Shown here: one piece after another, positions 37,300 through 50,205 of the stretch
Layout of the letters: each line of letters begins with the position of its first letter
How positions within the stretch are numbered: the first letter of the stretch is position 1
NCBI GenBank assembly: GCA_037833965.1
Contig: AP031357.1
Span: forward strand, 5,228,001 to 5,292,000
Origin: Marchantia polymorpha subsp. ruderalis
Taxonomy: Eukaryota; Streptophyta; Marchantiopsida; Marchantiales; Marchantiaceae
Direction of reading: 5' to 3'
DNA length: 64,000 nt
Notes under the pieces: generated by a model
Database searches by the model: none
What the model was told of the DNA's origin: nothing
What the model saw: only the letters and a program-made list of their open reading frames with translations
Position numbers and translations under genes: made by a program

Positions 37300-38900
37300 G
37301 CTCTGTGATTTGATTTGAGATGGTCTTGTCTGCTGACTGACGAGAAGACCTGAACCGTCAGCACCATGAGTACAAGGGACTCTCGGCTGTCTCGAGGCTA
37401 CGGATTCCGTTGTTGCGTAGCCGGCTGTAAATCTGGAACATGGAATTTCAGTTCGCTACAAGTTGACTGGGAAAGCGTGGATGTCGAGGTCTATGGCGTC
37501 CTTGGGCGAGATGAGGATGAGGCAGCTTTCAAGGAATGGATATGCATGTTTGCTGCAAAAGCTTCACATGGACGATCAGAAGTCCGCAGCGGATGTCGAC
37601 AAATTCCATGACGAGTGATGAGTTCTAGAGGCATCCCGTAGGCAGGCCTAATAGCAGTCGCGAGCAATGTTGCGGGCTCATTCGTTCGGGCATGCACATC
37701 TTCCACTTTCGCACTGCACCTCGACTGCAATGACGTCGAATGTGGCATCCTGATAAGCTCCGAGAGAACGAATCCTCATGTCCACATCTTGCTTTCAGCG
37801 GAATCGTCACGATGGGCCACACTCTCTTTCGGGACCGCGATGAATATTCATGGACCGAACAGAACTGGAATCTGGCTCCACCTCCTTCGCAGGAAGCGCC
37901 GCCATGGGCGTCCGAGTCACGAGGCAGCGAGGCAGCACGAGCACGGGACTCCGGAGGCGTGTCAGGTCCGGCAGCCGCCATCCAGTACGAGCATTCGAGC
38001 TCCCCGGCTGGCTCCTCGGCTGCAGCAGCGAGCAGGGCCAGAGTCAAAGACCGCGAGAGTTCGTTTCGACTGCGATTCGCGTTTCTGGTTCCATGGGCGA
38101 AAACACCAGTCCGGTTGCGACAAAGGGAATACAGAGCCCACTTTCTGTCCGGGCATCGGGACCATTGGGACCATTGGGACCATCTGTCTCGGCAGCAGGT
38201 CCTCCTCCCTCCACTCTGGGCCAGTCAGTCTGCAGATTCCGTTTCTGTAGCTCGGTGAACGCCGCGGAGAAGAGAATTCACCTCGAGCAGCAATCGACGG
38301 AAGTGGAAGCTTAGATTCCACGCGGGTCTACGACTGCACTGGTTGCTAGCCCGGAAACTCCACGAACGCGCGCGTGCATGGATGGGAATGCAAGTGCGAG
38401 TGGCTGCAGACACTCCAGGCCTGGCCTACATATCATGCTCTGGTGCGCATCTGCAGCCGCATGTATCGTCCTGGCTGGCACCTTCGCCCCAAGCCAAGCC
38501 CCCCACCACCCAGCTTCCGATGATGGAATGACCCGTATGGAATGTAGAGTTCGTGCACAGGTTCCGCTTCGCCGCTGGGCCTCTCTCACTGGTGACGCCA
38601 TAAAGGTAACCGTGCTTCTGCTGCTGGCGAGATCGGATCTATGACGCTCTTCGTGGGCATGCTTGCCATTGGTGCATGTCCCAGATCCCGTAAATGCAAC
38701 CCCAACCCCCGGGCCTCTTGACGTCGTCACGGTCATTCTCGTGTCCCTGCGTAGAGTGGACATGTGATCACGGTTCTTGCAGCGACTGCATTGTGCAGTA
38801 CCGTGGTCGACCTGCTCGTCTAGCGGTCTCTCCGCCGTTATTCAGCAGACTGGTCCGTCCCTCCCATCTCGGCGAGAACTGCACATAGAATCACAACTAC
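37300..38900. other. GC-rich island with frames open on both strands
   Basis: Base composition rises sharply against AT-rich flanks, and up to five frames stay open over 37740-38320, which is what GC-rich non-coding DNA or a CpG island does. A 9-bp unit, ACCATTGGG, is repeated about three times near 38160-38185. None of the translations resembles a known protein. It may be the promoter or first exon of an unrecognised or non-coding transcript. Confidence 0.35.
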
Positions 38901-41009
38901 TGGCTTCGAGATCGAGATAACTGACAAGATTCGACGTTAACCTTTTCCCCAGAAAAGACAGTGGCGAAGCCTTCGTCCGAAATTTCCAGAAGGAAGGAGC
39001 CTCATCTGAGTGGAGACACGGAAATTGTGGATGTAGTCGCGGGTAAACGAGACTATGGAGCCTGCACTTGGTGATAGATCCAGGCAGCTAAGGCAGGAAC
39101 TTCGACATCCAGTTGCGTCTTCAAAAGTACTGCGCGTAGACTATTTATTTCACAGAAGGACGAGCGAGTAATACAGCGAAAAGGATGGGCAGTCCCCATC
39201 ACGCCATTTCTGAGCTTTAGAGCCTTGGAAGCTTATAAAGTTCTGCCCAGGGCGTATTGTTGTTGCGGTGTGATTTTCTCCCCGACAGAATGTTTAGCAT
39301 CGAAGTAATTTGGCTTTAGGATTTTCCCGTAAGGAAAGTACGAAGCTCGTCGTGCACTTCTCTTATAGGGGGGAGCTTTAACAGCGAAGATATCGCATCC
39401 GAGCTTCCGTCTGGTAGATCAAACTTGGAAGGTAAAAGTTGGAAGGTGCACGAGGCAAGGACATGCATTTTAGTCCCGTCGGATTGGGGCAAGGTAGAGG
39501 TGGCGTTCGAGTGAAAAGGCGGAGAGTAGAATGCGCAGCTACATTTGTTACATGGCTGTCGTTGATGATCCCAAGAAATCACCGAAAGTGAACCATTGGA
39601 TGAACAACGGAATCTCGAAATTAGTCAACACCCATCAGTATCTGGCCACGGAAGAATGTTGTATCCTCCTGGCCGATTCCTGACCGCTGCTGTGTTGCTC
39701 ACTTTCCATCCCTCTTCCACTCAGTGTCATCCATCTCCGGATTGACCTGCGGGTACATCCAGGGGGTCCAACGTCCAGACCTTCGTAAACTTGTGCAGGT
39801 AAACTTACTGCCATGACATCTGTTGAATTCACACTTGAGGTCCGCGTTACGTGAGTGAAGGGATGCTTGAGTCGTATACCATATGATGGTGTTATGTTAG
39901 GAGACACGCTTTCGGAGTTATAAGAATTTTTTTAAAATATAAAAACAATCTAGTGCTTCTATTCGCCATGCATATATAAAACCAATTATCAAAATTAAAA
40001 TAAAATGTCAAGCTTCAATAAAAGATGATATATCAAAATTATGAAAACTCATAGCCCAGGATAAAAAGACTGTTTCTACATCAAAAATTACAAAAACTGA
40101 AGCCTTTCAATTAAAATGGGGTTGGTTCGAATTGCAGAACAAAAATACAAGCCGCGAAACAGAAGCTATAAAATCCTATAATTTAGAATCAATTGGAGCA
40201 AGCTCCGTATCTAAGTTCACAATTGTGGTCAGAGAGGGGAATTTCTAGAGAAAAACTTAGCGATTAATTTGGACATATCATACAATTATACTGGCCGTTC
40301 CCTTAACACAGAGCGACTGTGGTCGAGGGGCATCGCTGAGAAAAGATTTTAACAGTTTCAGAAATGCGTTCCAATGTCATTTGGCGCATAACTAGGAGCG
40401 ACTTCGTGTCATATAACCACCTTTCATAACCACGTGATCTGATCACCAATTGAACTGCGCATTTGTGAAAACATCCCTAAGTTGGTTTTGGAATTCTCAG
40501 CTTTGGGACTGGTCTTGTGTGGGAATCAACCTAAATTGTTCCAAATTTTGTATTTTCCTAGCTATTTCTATCTCTTCACACAGCACAGTCCATTATTTAG
40601 GGGTTTTCATACATTTGTAGCTAAGCAGACACAATAGAAGAAAAGGGAAAGGGGACAAGAGAGAATGGAAAAGGAGAAACTGAGATTCGTGTTGACATGG
40701 CATGAAAGCTGGTAATATCAGACAGAGGGAAGGCCCTAGACCAGGTCATGATAAGCAGGAGACCACAATCGAATTGCAAGTATATTTAACCTCTGCATTT
40801 GTCTATTCATTTATTTATTCTGGGAGTGGCTCTATTTGTAGCGAAGGGGTTTTGTATAAGATTGTTCTGACTTGGAGATTTACTTGGAGACAAGGAGGTG
40901 CGCTGCGTTGGGATTCAGAGCAGGATTGGAAACTCTAGTAATGGGGTTTCGCTACTGAGATCTTCAAATCCACTCTTTTGTTCATATGCCAGTATACAAG
41001 ACGGCCAAG
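38901..41009. other. Intergenic region, no gene seen
   Basis: Mixed composition to about 39900, AT-rich afterwards. Short frames only, without resemblance to known families. Confidence 0.45.
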
Positions 41010-41174
41010 TTTTTCATGTTGAGTAGCTTCCGACGAGACTACTGGAACGCGACCCAGTAGTCTCGTTCCAGTACTACGAGAACTGGATTGGCCGTGGCCT
41101 GTGGATAGTCGATTTCCAATCGACGATCCACAGGCACGGCGACGGCAAGCGAATGTTTTTCATGTTGAGTAGCT
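41010..41174. mobile_element. Hairpin-cluster insertion bounded by a 19-bp direct repeat
   Basis: The 19-bp sequence TTTTTCATGTTGAGTAGCT occurs at 41010-41028 and again at 41156-41174. The 127 bp between them contain a perfect 12-bp hairpin (41034-41045 with 41054-41065, loop 8), a small hairpin (about 41067-41088) and a hairpin with a stem of about 23 bp (41091-41114 with 41118-41140, one bulge and one mismatch). The architecture recalls the double-hairpin elements described in some organellar genomes, but here it sits in nuclear-type DNA. The direct repeat may be a target duplication or part of the element. Confidence 0.75.
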
Positions 41175-42433
41175 CACACATACATGCAAAGCCTCGTGCG
41201 AGTTTGATCACTTTCTCTCATGTGCAGATAATAAATTGTCATCCATGCTTGTACATATGAGAATTATGCTAGACAAGGCAAATGTGGTAGCGATGGAGCA
41301 ACCATCATTGAAGTTGAATGGATTGGGAGAATAGGAGGTAGAAGTTTTTGTGTGACAAAAATTTCACACTCTTTTGTTGTGACTTATCTGAACATTAAGT
41401 TAGACGATAAAGTTTTATCAAATTATAGAGATGAGAGTGTACTTTCTTCACATGATATCAGCAGATAAATTTATCTTGGATTTGTTACATATGTTCATAG
41501 AAGTGAAGGATTTGTCCCTCACTCTCTTGTCAACAATAGTTACTTACTCTTGAAGCTTTTTGAAGTAGTTTTGTGTGAGTTGCCATCAGCAACATTAGTC
41601 ATTTCAGTCCCATAAAAGATTTTCATGAAAAGCTGCAAAACCACTATAACTTGTACTTTATGTAAATAAGGCTACATACTTGAGTCTATGGTGAAGAAAA
41701 TTGCTAGAAGTGAAATTCTTAAAACACATGGAGTAGTTGATCAAAAGTAATAAAACACATTGAAAATATTTGAAGATTAGTGAATGTATTGAGTAATGTG
41801 TAAGGAAATAGTGTGATACACTGATTACTAAATGAAAAATTGCCAATCATGTTCAAGTTAACCTTCTTGCAGTTAAATCAAGATAAAACGAGATCAAATT
41901 AACCTCCTTGCAGTTAAATCAAGATCAAATTAAAGATCAAATGAATCAGATGATATGTTATAAATCTGGTCACATGAAAAGTACTTGCCTATTAATAGCA
42001 AGATGTTACAAGGCAATTTTTATCCAAGACATCAAGACACACAAGACAAAATATGTATTAGCAAAGTTAGATTATATGATAAATCAATACTCTTCTCCTA
42101 GTGGGCTTCAATGATTAGGAAATATATATCCAGTTAGTAGAAATAAAACTCTGAAAAAGTGTCTTTAGATGATTTTTAGCTAGAGCATGTTATACTTAAT
42201 TTCTTATTCATTTATGTGAACAGTTGTCATGATTTGCAAATTTTTTTCTGGAAGAATTAAAATAAAAAATGAAAAATAAGCCATATATGTAATATTTTTT
42301 ATTTTTTAAGAGGTAATGGCATATATAGATCAACAACAGGAAAACTTGAAACAAAAGTAGACTTCTTTGGGGTTCCCGGCCCTTTATCCATGTGGACTCC
42401 AACATATGCCCCATCTACTAGCTCTTCAAAGGC
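41175..42433. other. AT-rich intergenic region
   Basis: No gene recognised. A short near-tandem duplication (TTAACCT-CTTGCAGTTAAATC) occurs at about 41858-41925. Confidence 0.45.
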
Positions 42434-42486
42434 CCGCGACTTCTGGCTTGACAGACCAGCGCTATAAACCACTAAGTTATTTCCCC
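42434..42486 (-). repeat. tRNA-Asp-like head, possibly a SINE
   Basis: The minus strand from 42486 reads GGGGAAATAACTTAGTGG, then an anticodon arm with 5-bp stem and loop CTGTCAA (anticodon GTC), then AGTCGCGGG. This covers the acceptor 5' strand, the D arm with a box-A-like TTAGTGG, and the anticodon arm. The T arm and box B that should follow are not intact; unrelated sequence continues to about 42340. A tRNA-derived SINE or a tRNA remnant explains this; a working tRNA gene does not. Confidence 0.45.
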
Positions 42487-45409
42487 AAAAGTGATAAGAT
42501 AAAAAGGAAAAAACAGAGGAAAAAAATCAATTTGAGAACAAATTTGCAAACAAATCAACAATGTTTTCAAATTTAGATGTAGTGTCTAATCCTAGGATAA
42601 TCAATCAGTCTGAATGACAAGATAATCTTCTAGTATCTAATCTACATGTTGCACTACTATTTGTATGATCATAGATAAACCAGCTCAACTCAAAAAGCGA
42701 ATTACATTCTAGTATATCATCATAATCAAATCAATATGTACATGACTACAAACATAACAAAATTTGTTTTTTTTTTAACTTCCAATCGTCAAACAAAAAA
42801 TCCTGTACATTTTGTGGATGAAATGTATCTAGATCGGTAATGACTGCATATTTCACTAAACAAGGTTTGATATTTGAAGTAGATCTTATTAGAATAGCCA
42901 AGTGTGATGAGCATAAGAATTTTTATGGTGTAAGATGTAATATTTGTGAATATATTATATGATTTTTTAGATTGAGCAAATGATCAAGACATGTTCTTTT
43001 TCCTCATGCAAATCAAAATTTAATATCAATAGATTTGGACTAAGGTTTAACAGTCTTCTTAAATTGACATCATTAGAAGAGAAGGATCATATTTTGAAAG
43101 ACAGTAACCGCCATAGGTTACTATATGATCTTTTGTATCATTATATTGTCATTTATAGGCTCTAAAGTCAATGATTATGGCAATATTTCCTAGAACTAAT
43201 CCTTTGATACAAAACTATGAACTATGTTGATAAATACAATGAACCATTATTTTACAAATGTTTGAAAATGTCTCAATTCATAAATATATCTATTTTTTAT
43301 TATATTTTTATTTATTACACTCAATCAATACGGTTTTGTCAGTTTTCAGTATATGATTACTTACTGTTGGGATGTCGTATTCTCATCTCCCAAATTCACT
43401 TGCGCAAAATCATAGCTAACTTTTGTTTCACCATCAATTCTACTATTTAACACATATTCTTCTTATATGGATCATTAGATGAATTGTTTGATTGTTTTCT
43501 CGTCTTGGTTTTCAAATACAGAGAGCTGAAAGCGAAGAGAAATAAAGAGAGGAAAAGAAAGCTTGGAACTATGGAAATTATATTGAAGTGATGGACAACC
43601 CATATGACACATCACCCACCCTCACAAGTGCAAGTGTCTTTTATCGATGGAAGCGGTTGCAGCCAGATATGTCGTGGGATGTTCCTTGGTGAGAATAATT
43701 CTTTTCATGAAGATTTTCTGTTTTTGTGTGTTGTGTATTGGAGAGATCAAGTTACAAAGTCGTATGGAAAAGATAAAATGGGGTCAGATGAGGTTAAATA
43801 ACAAATAAAATCCAAAAATGATGGAATAATAAATCAATGCAGAAAATAATGAAAAGTACCCAGAAAGCCCTACGGACAACAAACGGTATGAACACGCTGG
43901 ACCCAAAAACATCAAATGGGGAAATACGCATCATAACATAACACATAGGGAAGAGGTCAACAGGAGCCGCAGCTAGTGATGGGGGCGGAGGAGACGCGGC
44001 GACCACGGGGACGACCGGACAAACAAGTGAGTGCATGGAGGAAGTTGGTCCGGGTCCCGGACGGACCGGTGACAGCAGCAGGTGCAGTGCACGGCGAGCG
44101 GAGCGGAGCCGAGAAGTTTGGGCCTTTGACCCGACCCGGCGCCTGCGTCGAGGATGACGTGGCCGGAGCTCATGGCGTATAGTAACAGAAATGCCCCCAG
44201 GGGGAAAGCAAGAACGCTATGACGACGTGGGGCCTGAGGATCGGACCCGAAGTGAACAGTACTGGGTCGCTGGGGACCACATCTCTCGGCTCTTCGGAGC
44301 CCTCAACAGTAAGCTCTCCGATGCTCCTCCTCTCGGAACAGCAGCAGCAGCAGCAGCGACTCCGCGAAGGGGGAGTATAGAACGAGACGCGAGGGGAGGA
44401 CGGGAAGCTGCGCGGTGGTGGGAGGGAGGGAGAGTGGTGGTCACGGTGTGCAAGCATTTTGTGCGCCGCCTCTTCTCCTCGGAGTGCTCCCGCTCTCGAC
44501 GTTCTTCCTTCCGAATGTCTCCAGCACACGTGAATTCCTTGCAATAGTTGGAATTTTCTCGGCGATCTGGACCACGATCTCATGCACTGCTCGTGTCGAA
44601 TCACCAGACAGGCAAACGCCTCGAGCGCACAGCGTTGACGGGTCGCCCGGATTTTTTTGGCTCACTGCTCCGGGACCGGGCTGACTTCGTCCGTCTTGAG
44701 TTGCACGGCTCGGCGCACTCGGAGGTGTTGCTTGAAATTTCTGCATTTGCTTCTGTTCATCTTGCTGCATTGGTTTGTTGGCCCACTCGAGGAGGAGTAC
44801 TTGAAGGAGATGCTATGATCATCACGTGCAAAGGAATCAGGAAGGTGTCTGCAGCAGCAGCTGTGGGTTGTGATTGAGGAGAGGTGTAGTAGGAGAAGGG
44901 TAGTCATTCGGATCGTGTAATCGGACGACAATTTCCATCGGTGGGTAGAAATGGAACTGCAGGCGATGGCCTCATCTTCTTTGGCGAGGAGTCCGTTCAT
45001 GGGTTTGAATTCTGGAGACTCTTGTGCTGCTCGAATCACACCACGGTGCCTTGTTTCCAGGCGATCAGTCGGCAGCACCGGGCGATTCCCTATCGCACGA
45101 GAGCGGTGTGTTCATCGTTCTCATCTCGCACCCTCAGTTCCAATTCTATGAGTTCTGCATAGTTGATTGTGGCGAATTGACAGACCCTGGGCCACTTTCC
45201 TTTTTTTCGTTCAGCTTCAGTTCGATCATTCCACCATGCAGCTCTAGTTCCATCTTTCGAATGTACTGGACTCCCGTTTTATGAAATCTTCTTTTAATCA
45301 TTTTGCTCGGATGGAACGATGCTGTTGTCTCGCTTCTTACAAGCTTGCCATTTCGTATCGACTGAAAGTCAGCAGATGGGTATTCATAACGGGATAACTG
45401 CGAAAGGCA
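42487..45409. other. AT-rich spacer, then GC-rich 5' flank of L-aspartate oxidase
   Basis: To about 43900 the sequence is AT-rich without a gene. From about 43950 it becomes GC-rich with many overlapping open frames on both strands and none recognisable, as in a promoter/leader region. A CAG run (44340-44357) lies here, and a TGACGTGG motif lies near 44155. Confidence 0.45.
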
Positions 45410-48400
45410 ATGACGTTGTCCTCCTGCTTCCGATATTGCAGGCAGGTCTCCTTTTTGCCACTTAAGACCAAGCGCAAGAAAATTTTGTTATCGAGCCCGG
45501 TTGCCTCCTTCAACACCAACAGAGATCGTGCCGCGAGTTGTGAACTTGACAATGGTGGTGGCTTGACAAAGTACTCAGATTTCGTTGTTGTCGGAAGCGG
45601 AATCGCCGGGCTCAGATATGCTTTAGCAGTTGCAGAGCAGGGAACTGTAAATGTTGTGACAAAGTCTGAACCACATGAGAGCAACACTCAATACGCACAG
45701 GGAGGAGTTAGCGCTGTACTCGATCCTCTAGATTCGGTTGAGAGTCATATCCGAGACACTATTGTCGCAGGCGCGTTCTTGTGCGATGAAGAGACCGTGG
45801 AGGTACAGTTGATCTTCTCTCACATTCAATACTGTGTTATGCTTTACTCTGCCAACCACCGGATTCAGAAAGGAACTCCTGCACCTTCAATTCACTTTAA
45901 GCTCGTAGATCTCAACAATTTCATGTGTTTCAATTTGAGAATATTTTACTTTCTTACTTTTCACAGCCTTAGAACTGAATGTTTGAACTCATAGAGGGAG
46001 AGCAAGTGGCTTAAGGGAATTGCTCTTAGCTACAAATTGCTGTCGGAGTGTAGAGTGAGGAGAAGTTTTTGGAAATTGACCGTCTTCATCAACTTTCAAG
46101 TAATTTTGCGTAGTAAACACTTTGCATGGCACATGGTACATGGTCTCCAGGCTGTGCTAGGCAGATCACAATAACTGCAAATTTATTTCGTAATCTGTCT
46201 GATGTCTAAAGTGACATAAGTATGATTCTTATACATATGAGCATATTCATCTTGGTGGGGTTTCTGCGATTACTTGTGCGGAAAATATTCTTAAGCTTGA
46301 ATTATGTATCTTGAACTTGCCTGTATCGGATCCCAATCTGAGAAATGTTTCTGTGCAAATAGTTCTTGATATTTGGATGTGCGTAATTTTCAGGTTGTCT
46401 GTCGCGAAGGGCCAGAAAGAGTTAGAGAGCTGATGGCGATGGGTGTTTCATTTGATCATAGTGAAGATGGCCAATTGCATCTTGCTAGGGAAGGTGGCCA
46501 CTCGCATCACCGCATAGTACATGCAGCTGACATGACAGGAAGGGAGATTGAGCGAGCACTACTAGCAGCTGTTCGTAGACATCCTAATATCAATATTTTT
46601 GAGCATCATGTTGCTGTTGACCTCCTTACTATTCAGGTACCTTTCTTCTTTTGTACTACAGCATGGTGTGAATTTTAATGTACACCGATCACAAATCTAG
46701 TCCTTCACGTTTGGATCTTTAGAGGCATGATTCAAGGGACAGCTTGCACTGGCCCTTATATTAGAACATTAGAACATGATATGATTGTGAAAGAGAACGG
46801 AAGATTCGAATGCATTATCTACACACAAGAAGTGGTGGACATTAGAAGTGGTAGACGTTTTTTCAAAAGGAGGAAGGCTGGACCAGATTATGTTCTTACT
46901 TGTGTACACGGTGTATGTGGCAGGACGATACAACGGTTACTTGCTACGGTATTGATACTTTGGATGTCAGATGCAATCAGGTATTTTTTTAAGTGCAAAT
47001 TAGTCAAACATGCACTTCGATTGTTTCTATTTCTTCATCTTTAAAAGAATTTAGTCCATAACTTTATCTTTTGATAGTGTTGAGGCTGTGGAATGACCAG
47101 TTTAATTTTTAGCTGCGTGAGTTTCATATGAAACTTGGTTCAGTAATAATTTCTTCGCTGGAAACGCAGGTTGTACGATTTTTGGGAGGAGTTACTATGT
47201 TAGCTTCAGGAGGATCTGGACATATATATCCAAGCACTACCAATCCTCTGGTGAGGAATCAAAAGTTCTTTCAATTCGAATAAATCTTCACCTGAATATC
47301 TTGCGGTTTCAAGGAATAATTTCTGCATTTGTTAGATTACATGTCCATGTTTGATTACATTTTTTACAGTTGTGTTCTCCAAAGAAAATATAATTTTTGG
47401 AGTACACAAGACAGTTGATCTAAGCAGTGCTAGGAAAGCTATATTGTTAGCATTAAAGCTTACCGGACTTGTGCGGAACAGGTGTCAACTGGAGATGGAG
47501 TTGCATTGGCACATCGCGCGCATGCAGTCGTGTCTAATATGGAGTAAGTTTACTCCCTCGACATGAAAGAAAGTTCAGTCTGTATGCATTTTTTTGTGTA
47601 TAAAAAAGTTAGACGTAATGAGTATCTAAACATGATTGTCTGCTCAACTTTGCAGATTCGTACAATTTCATCCCACTGCTCTGGCAGATGAAGGTCTCAA
47701 AATTCAACCACCTGGACGAGAAAACGCTTTTCTCATCACAGAAGCTGTGAGAGGAGACGGGGGTCGTCTTTACAATCAGGATATGGAGAGATTCATGTCT
47801 CAGTATGATGAACGTGAGGAGTTGGCACCTCGTGATGTAGTGGCCCGTAGTATCGATGATCAGCTGAAAAAACGAAATGAAAAATATGTCTACTTGGATA
47901 TTAGTCACAAGCCAGCGCATGAGATACTACATCACTTTCCGAATATTGCCGCAGAGTGCATGAAGTATGGTTTAGACATCACCAAAGAGCCCATTCCGGT
48001 GGTACCTGCAGCGCATTACATGTGTGGTGGAGTCCAAACAGGATTAAAGGGCGAGACTTCCATTATGGGTCTGTATGCTGCAGGTGAAGTCACATGCACG
48101 GGTCTCCATGGCGCGAACAGACTGGCGAGTAACTCTTTGCTGGAGGCATTGGTCTTTGCCCAAAGAGCAGTGGAACCATCCATCGGCTTTGTTCGCTACA
48201 TGGCCGGCATGCAGTTCAATATTGATGAGGCGAGCGAGTGGCCAAGATTAGTTGCTGCTAACTTGGAACAATCGCAGTCAGAGGCCATCATAAGCTTCAC
48301 CAAAGCTCAAAGGAAGAGATTACAGCAGATAATGTGGGAATATGTTGGTATAGTCCGATCAACGGAACGTTTGGAGATTGCTCAAGCAGCGTTAAGTGGG

Positions 48401-48724
48401 CTTCAAAAGGAGTGGGAAGAGTTCTTATTCAACCATGGTTGGAATCGTAGCATGGTCGGGTTGGAAGTTTGTGAGATGCGGAACTTGATTACAGTGGCTA
48501 ATCTAGTCGTCAGCAGTGCTCTCGTCAGGCAGGAGAGTCGTGGCTTGCATTATACCGTAGATTTCCCTGAGCTTGTGGAAAGTGAGAGATTACCCACCAT
48601 ACTTTTCCCCAGCACCCCTATGGCTTCCACATGGAGCACACAGCAGGTGCATACTGTCTACAAGGAACCTTTCTCTCTGTTCACGAAGTCGGAATCTCCT
48701 TTGGTGTCTGAGTTGGAAAGGTAG
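45410..48724 (+). CDS. AO: L-aspartate oxidase, plastid
   Basis: Oxidises L-aspartate to iminoaspartate with FAD, the first step of de novo NAD synthesis in plastids. Six exons form one frame of about 634 residues: 45410-45802, 46394-46636, 46924-46980, 47170-47250, 47482-47543, 47656-48724, all GT-AG with matching phases. Residues 1-55 are Ser/Lys/Arg-rich, like a transit peptide. Then come the FAD-binding VVGSGIAGLRYALAVAE, the substrate-loop ESNTQYAQGGVSAVLDPLDS, the catalytic-region REGGHSHHRIVHAADMTG, NMEFVQFHPTAL, APRDVVARSIDDQLKKRNEK and TGLHGANRLASNSLLEAL. The start is the first Met after an in-frame stop at 45395. Length is close to Arabidopsis AO (651). Quinolinate synthase, the next enzyme, is not in the window. 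Confidence 0.97.
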
Positions 48725-50205
48725 CAGGAAGAATCTGATGCTGAGACTTTTTTAGACAGGTCTGTAAAAAGATGATTTAAGTAGGGATCACTAGGCCAAT
48801 TTCAACAGAGTAGGGTAGGTTAGATTAGTGTAGATTAGTGTAGAAAATTACGTAAGTTTCTCAATTGATATTCCTCATACTAGCCTCTTGCCGAAGGTTA
48901 GATGAATATTTTTGGTGATCGTCTTTAACATCCACTGACTATTAGAGGAGAACCACTATCCTTCTACTTTGCTGAGATATTACACGAAGTTGTAAACTTA
49001 GAAACTCAACAAATGAGGATCATTGCTGATGGCTATTTGAATATGGCTTTAACAGTAACTACTTCCAGCTTCTCATTTTTCACATTATCACGAGTGGACA
49101 TAATCAATTTGAGCTGTTAGTAGCTTGTTCACGTCTTCATCATACGAACATTGCCCCTCTCATGATTCTCTTCCTTTATCTACCTACATTTGTCTATTTT
49201 TGGCTTTACTTCTCGACGAAGTGGATGTTTCTATGTTTTTGCCAATGTGCCTTTGGCCTTTACTTCAGTTATGGGTGAAAATTTTTGTTTCTTAAAAGAT
49301 AGTGACCATATACGCATTGTGTATAAAATAGAAAATTTGTGTAGCAAGACTGATACTCAAGTTTTTGCAATTATTGTCGTAAATCGATATCAGTGAAATG
49401 CACGCACTTATTGAAAACAAGTATTTATATGACAGACATCAAAGACGAAATTAGTTCAGTTAACATGATATCTTGTTTTAGATCGTACAAACGAAGGTAC
49501 CAAAAACTCAATTCTTGCCACTGAACCGATCCCAAACCCAGTCCTACTCACTATCGATTTAGCGGGGAGGCATATTATGGAATACTTCGTGTACACACAA
49601 AAAGCCGGAGGGAAAATGGAAAATTGAGATTACGTAGGGCGGTACAGTAACAGTAATGACAGTTAAAACAATGACTGGAATAGGTGAAAAATGTTGACAG
49701 CAATGTCGCATCTCTCTAATCAACGGTGCGAGGGACATCGTGCCAGGCGATATTGACAAGCATGATGACATCCCTCCACAGTTGGAATTCGGGAGAAACG
49801 TTGTGGCATTAAGTGCTCACAACTGTTGTCTGTATGATATGGCCCTATATGCTCGTTCTTCGTATATACATTATCTTCGCGAGGATATTCTACAGGACAG
49901 ATGATTTGCAACTGAACAACTGATAGGAGAAAATGATATTTGGATTGGTCGATGGCTGATCTACACTCAGTGAACAGGCGACGTGTACATGGAAGCGACG
50001 CACAGATTCGTGAATACTGGACACGGGTACGAAAGATGTACATCAAAGGTGCGTTGCGCAGTGAACCAGTTTGTGGAGACATGTGGAAGAAAATATGGTG
50101 TGAGATCAACGTCGCATAAACGCTGAATCAAAATTTAGTGCTTTCATTAATTTTCAAATTTTACTATGAAAGTCTTGAGAACATCTCATGCGAGATCGCT
50201 CACGA
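48725..50205. other. Convergent 3' flanks of L-aspartate oxidase and the glycosylase
   Basis: The two genes end towards each other across about 1.5 kb. No gene is recognised. Near 48812-48850 there is a short tandem of GTAGATTAGT. A 129-residue minus-strand frame (49720-50109) has no family resemblance. Confidence 0.5.

Noticed and set aside
37625-38763. Overlapping frames of 120-170 codons on both strands
   Set aside because: High GC content keeps stops rare; five frames are open over the same bases and none resembles a known family.
43950-45290. Many frames upstream of L-aspartate oxidase
   Set aside because: They overlap in all frames in GC-rich promoter/leader sequence, without family motifs or splice support.
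45803-45994. Longer reading of L-aspartate oxidase exon 1 up to the next stop
   Set aside because: The frame after 45802 is intron: a GT donor at 45803 joins to VVCREGPERVREL at 46394 in phase, as in the known family.
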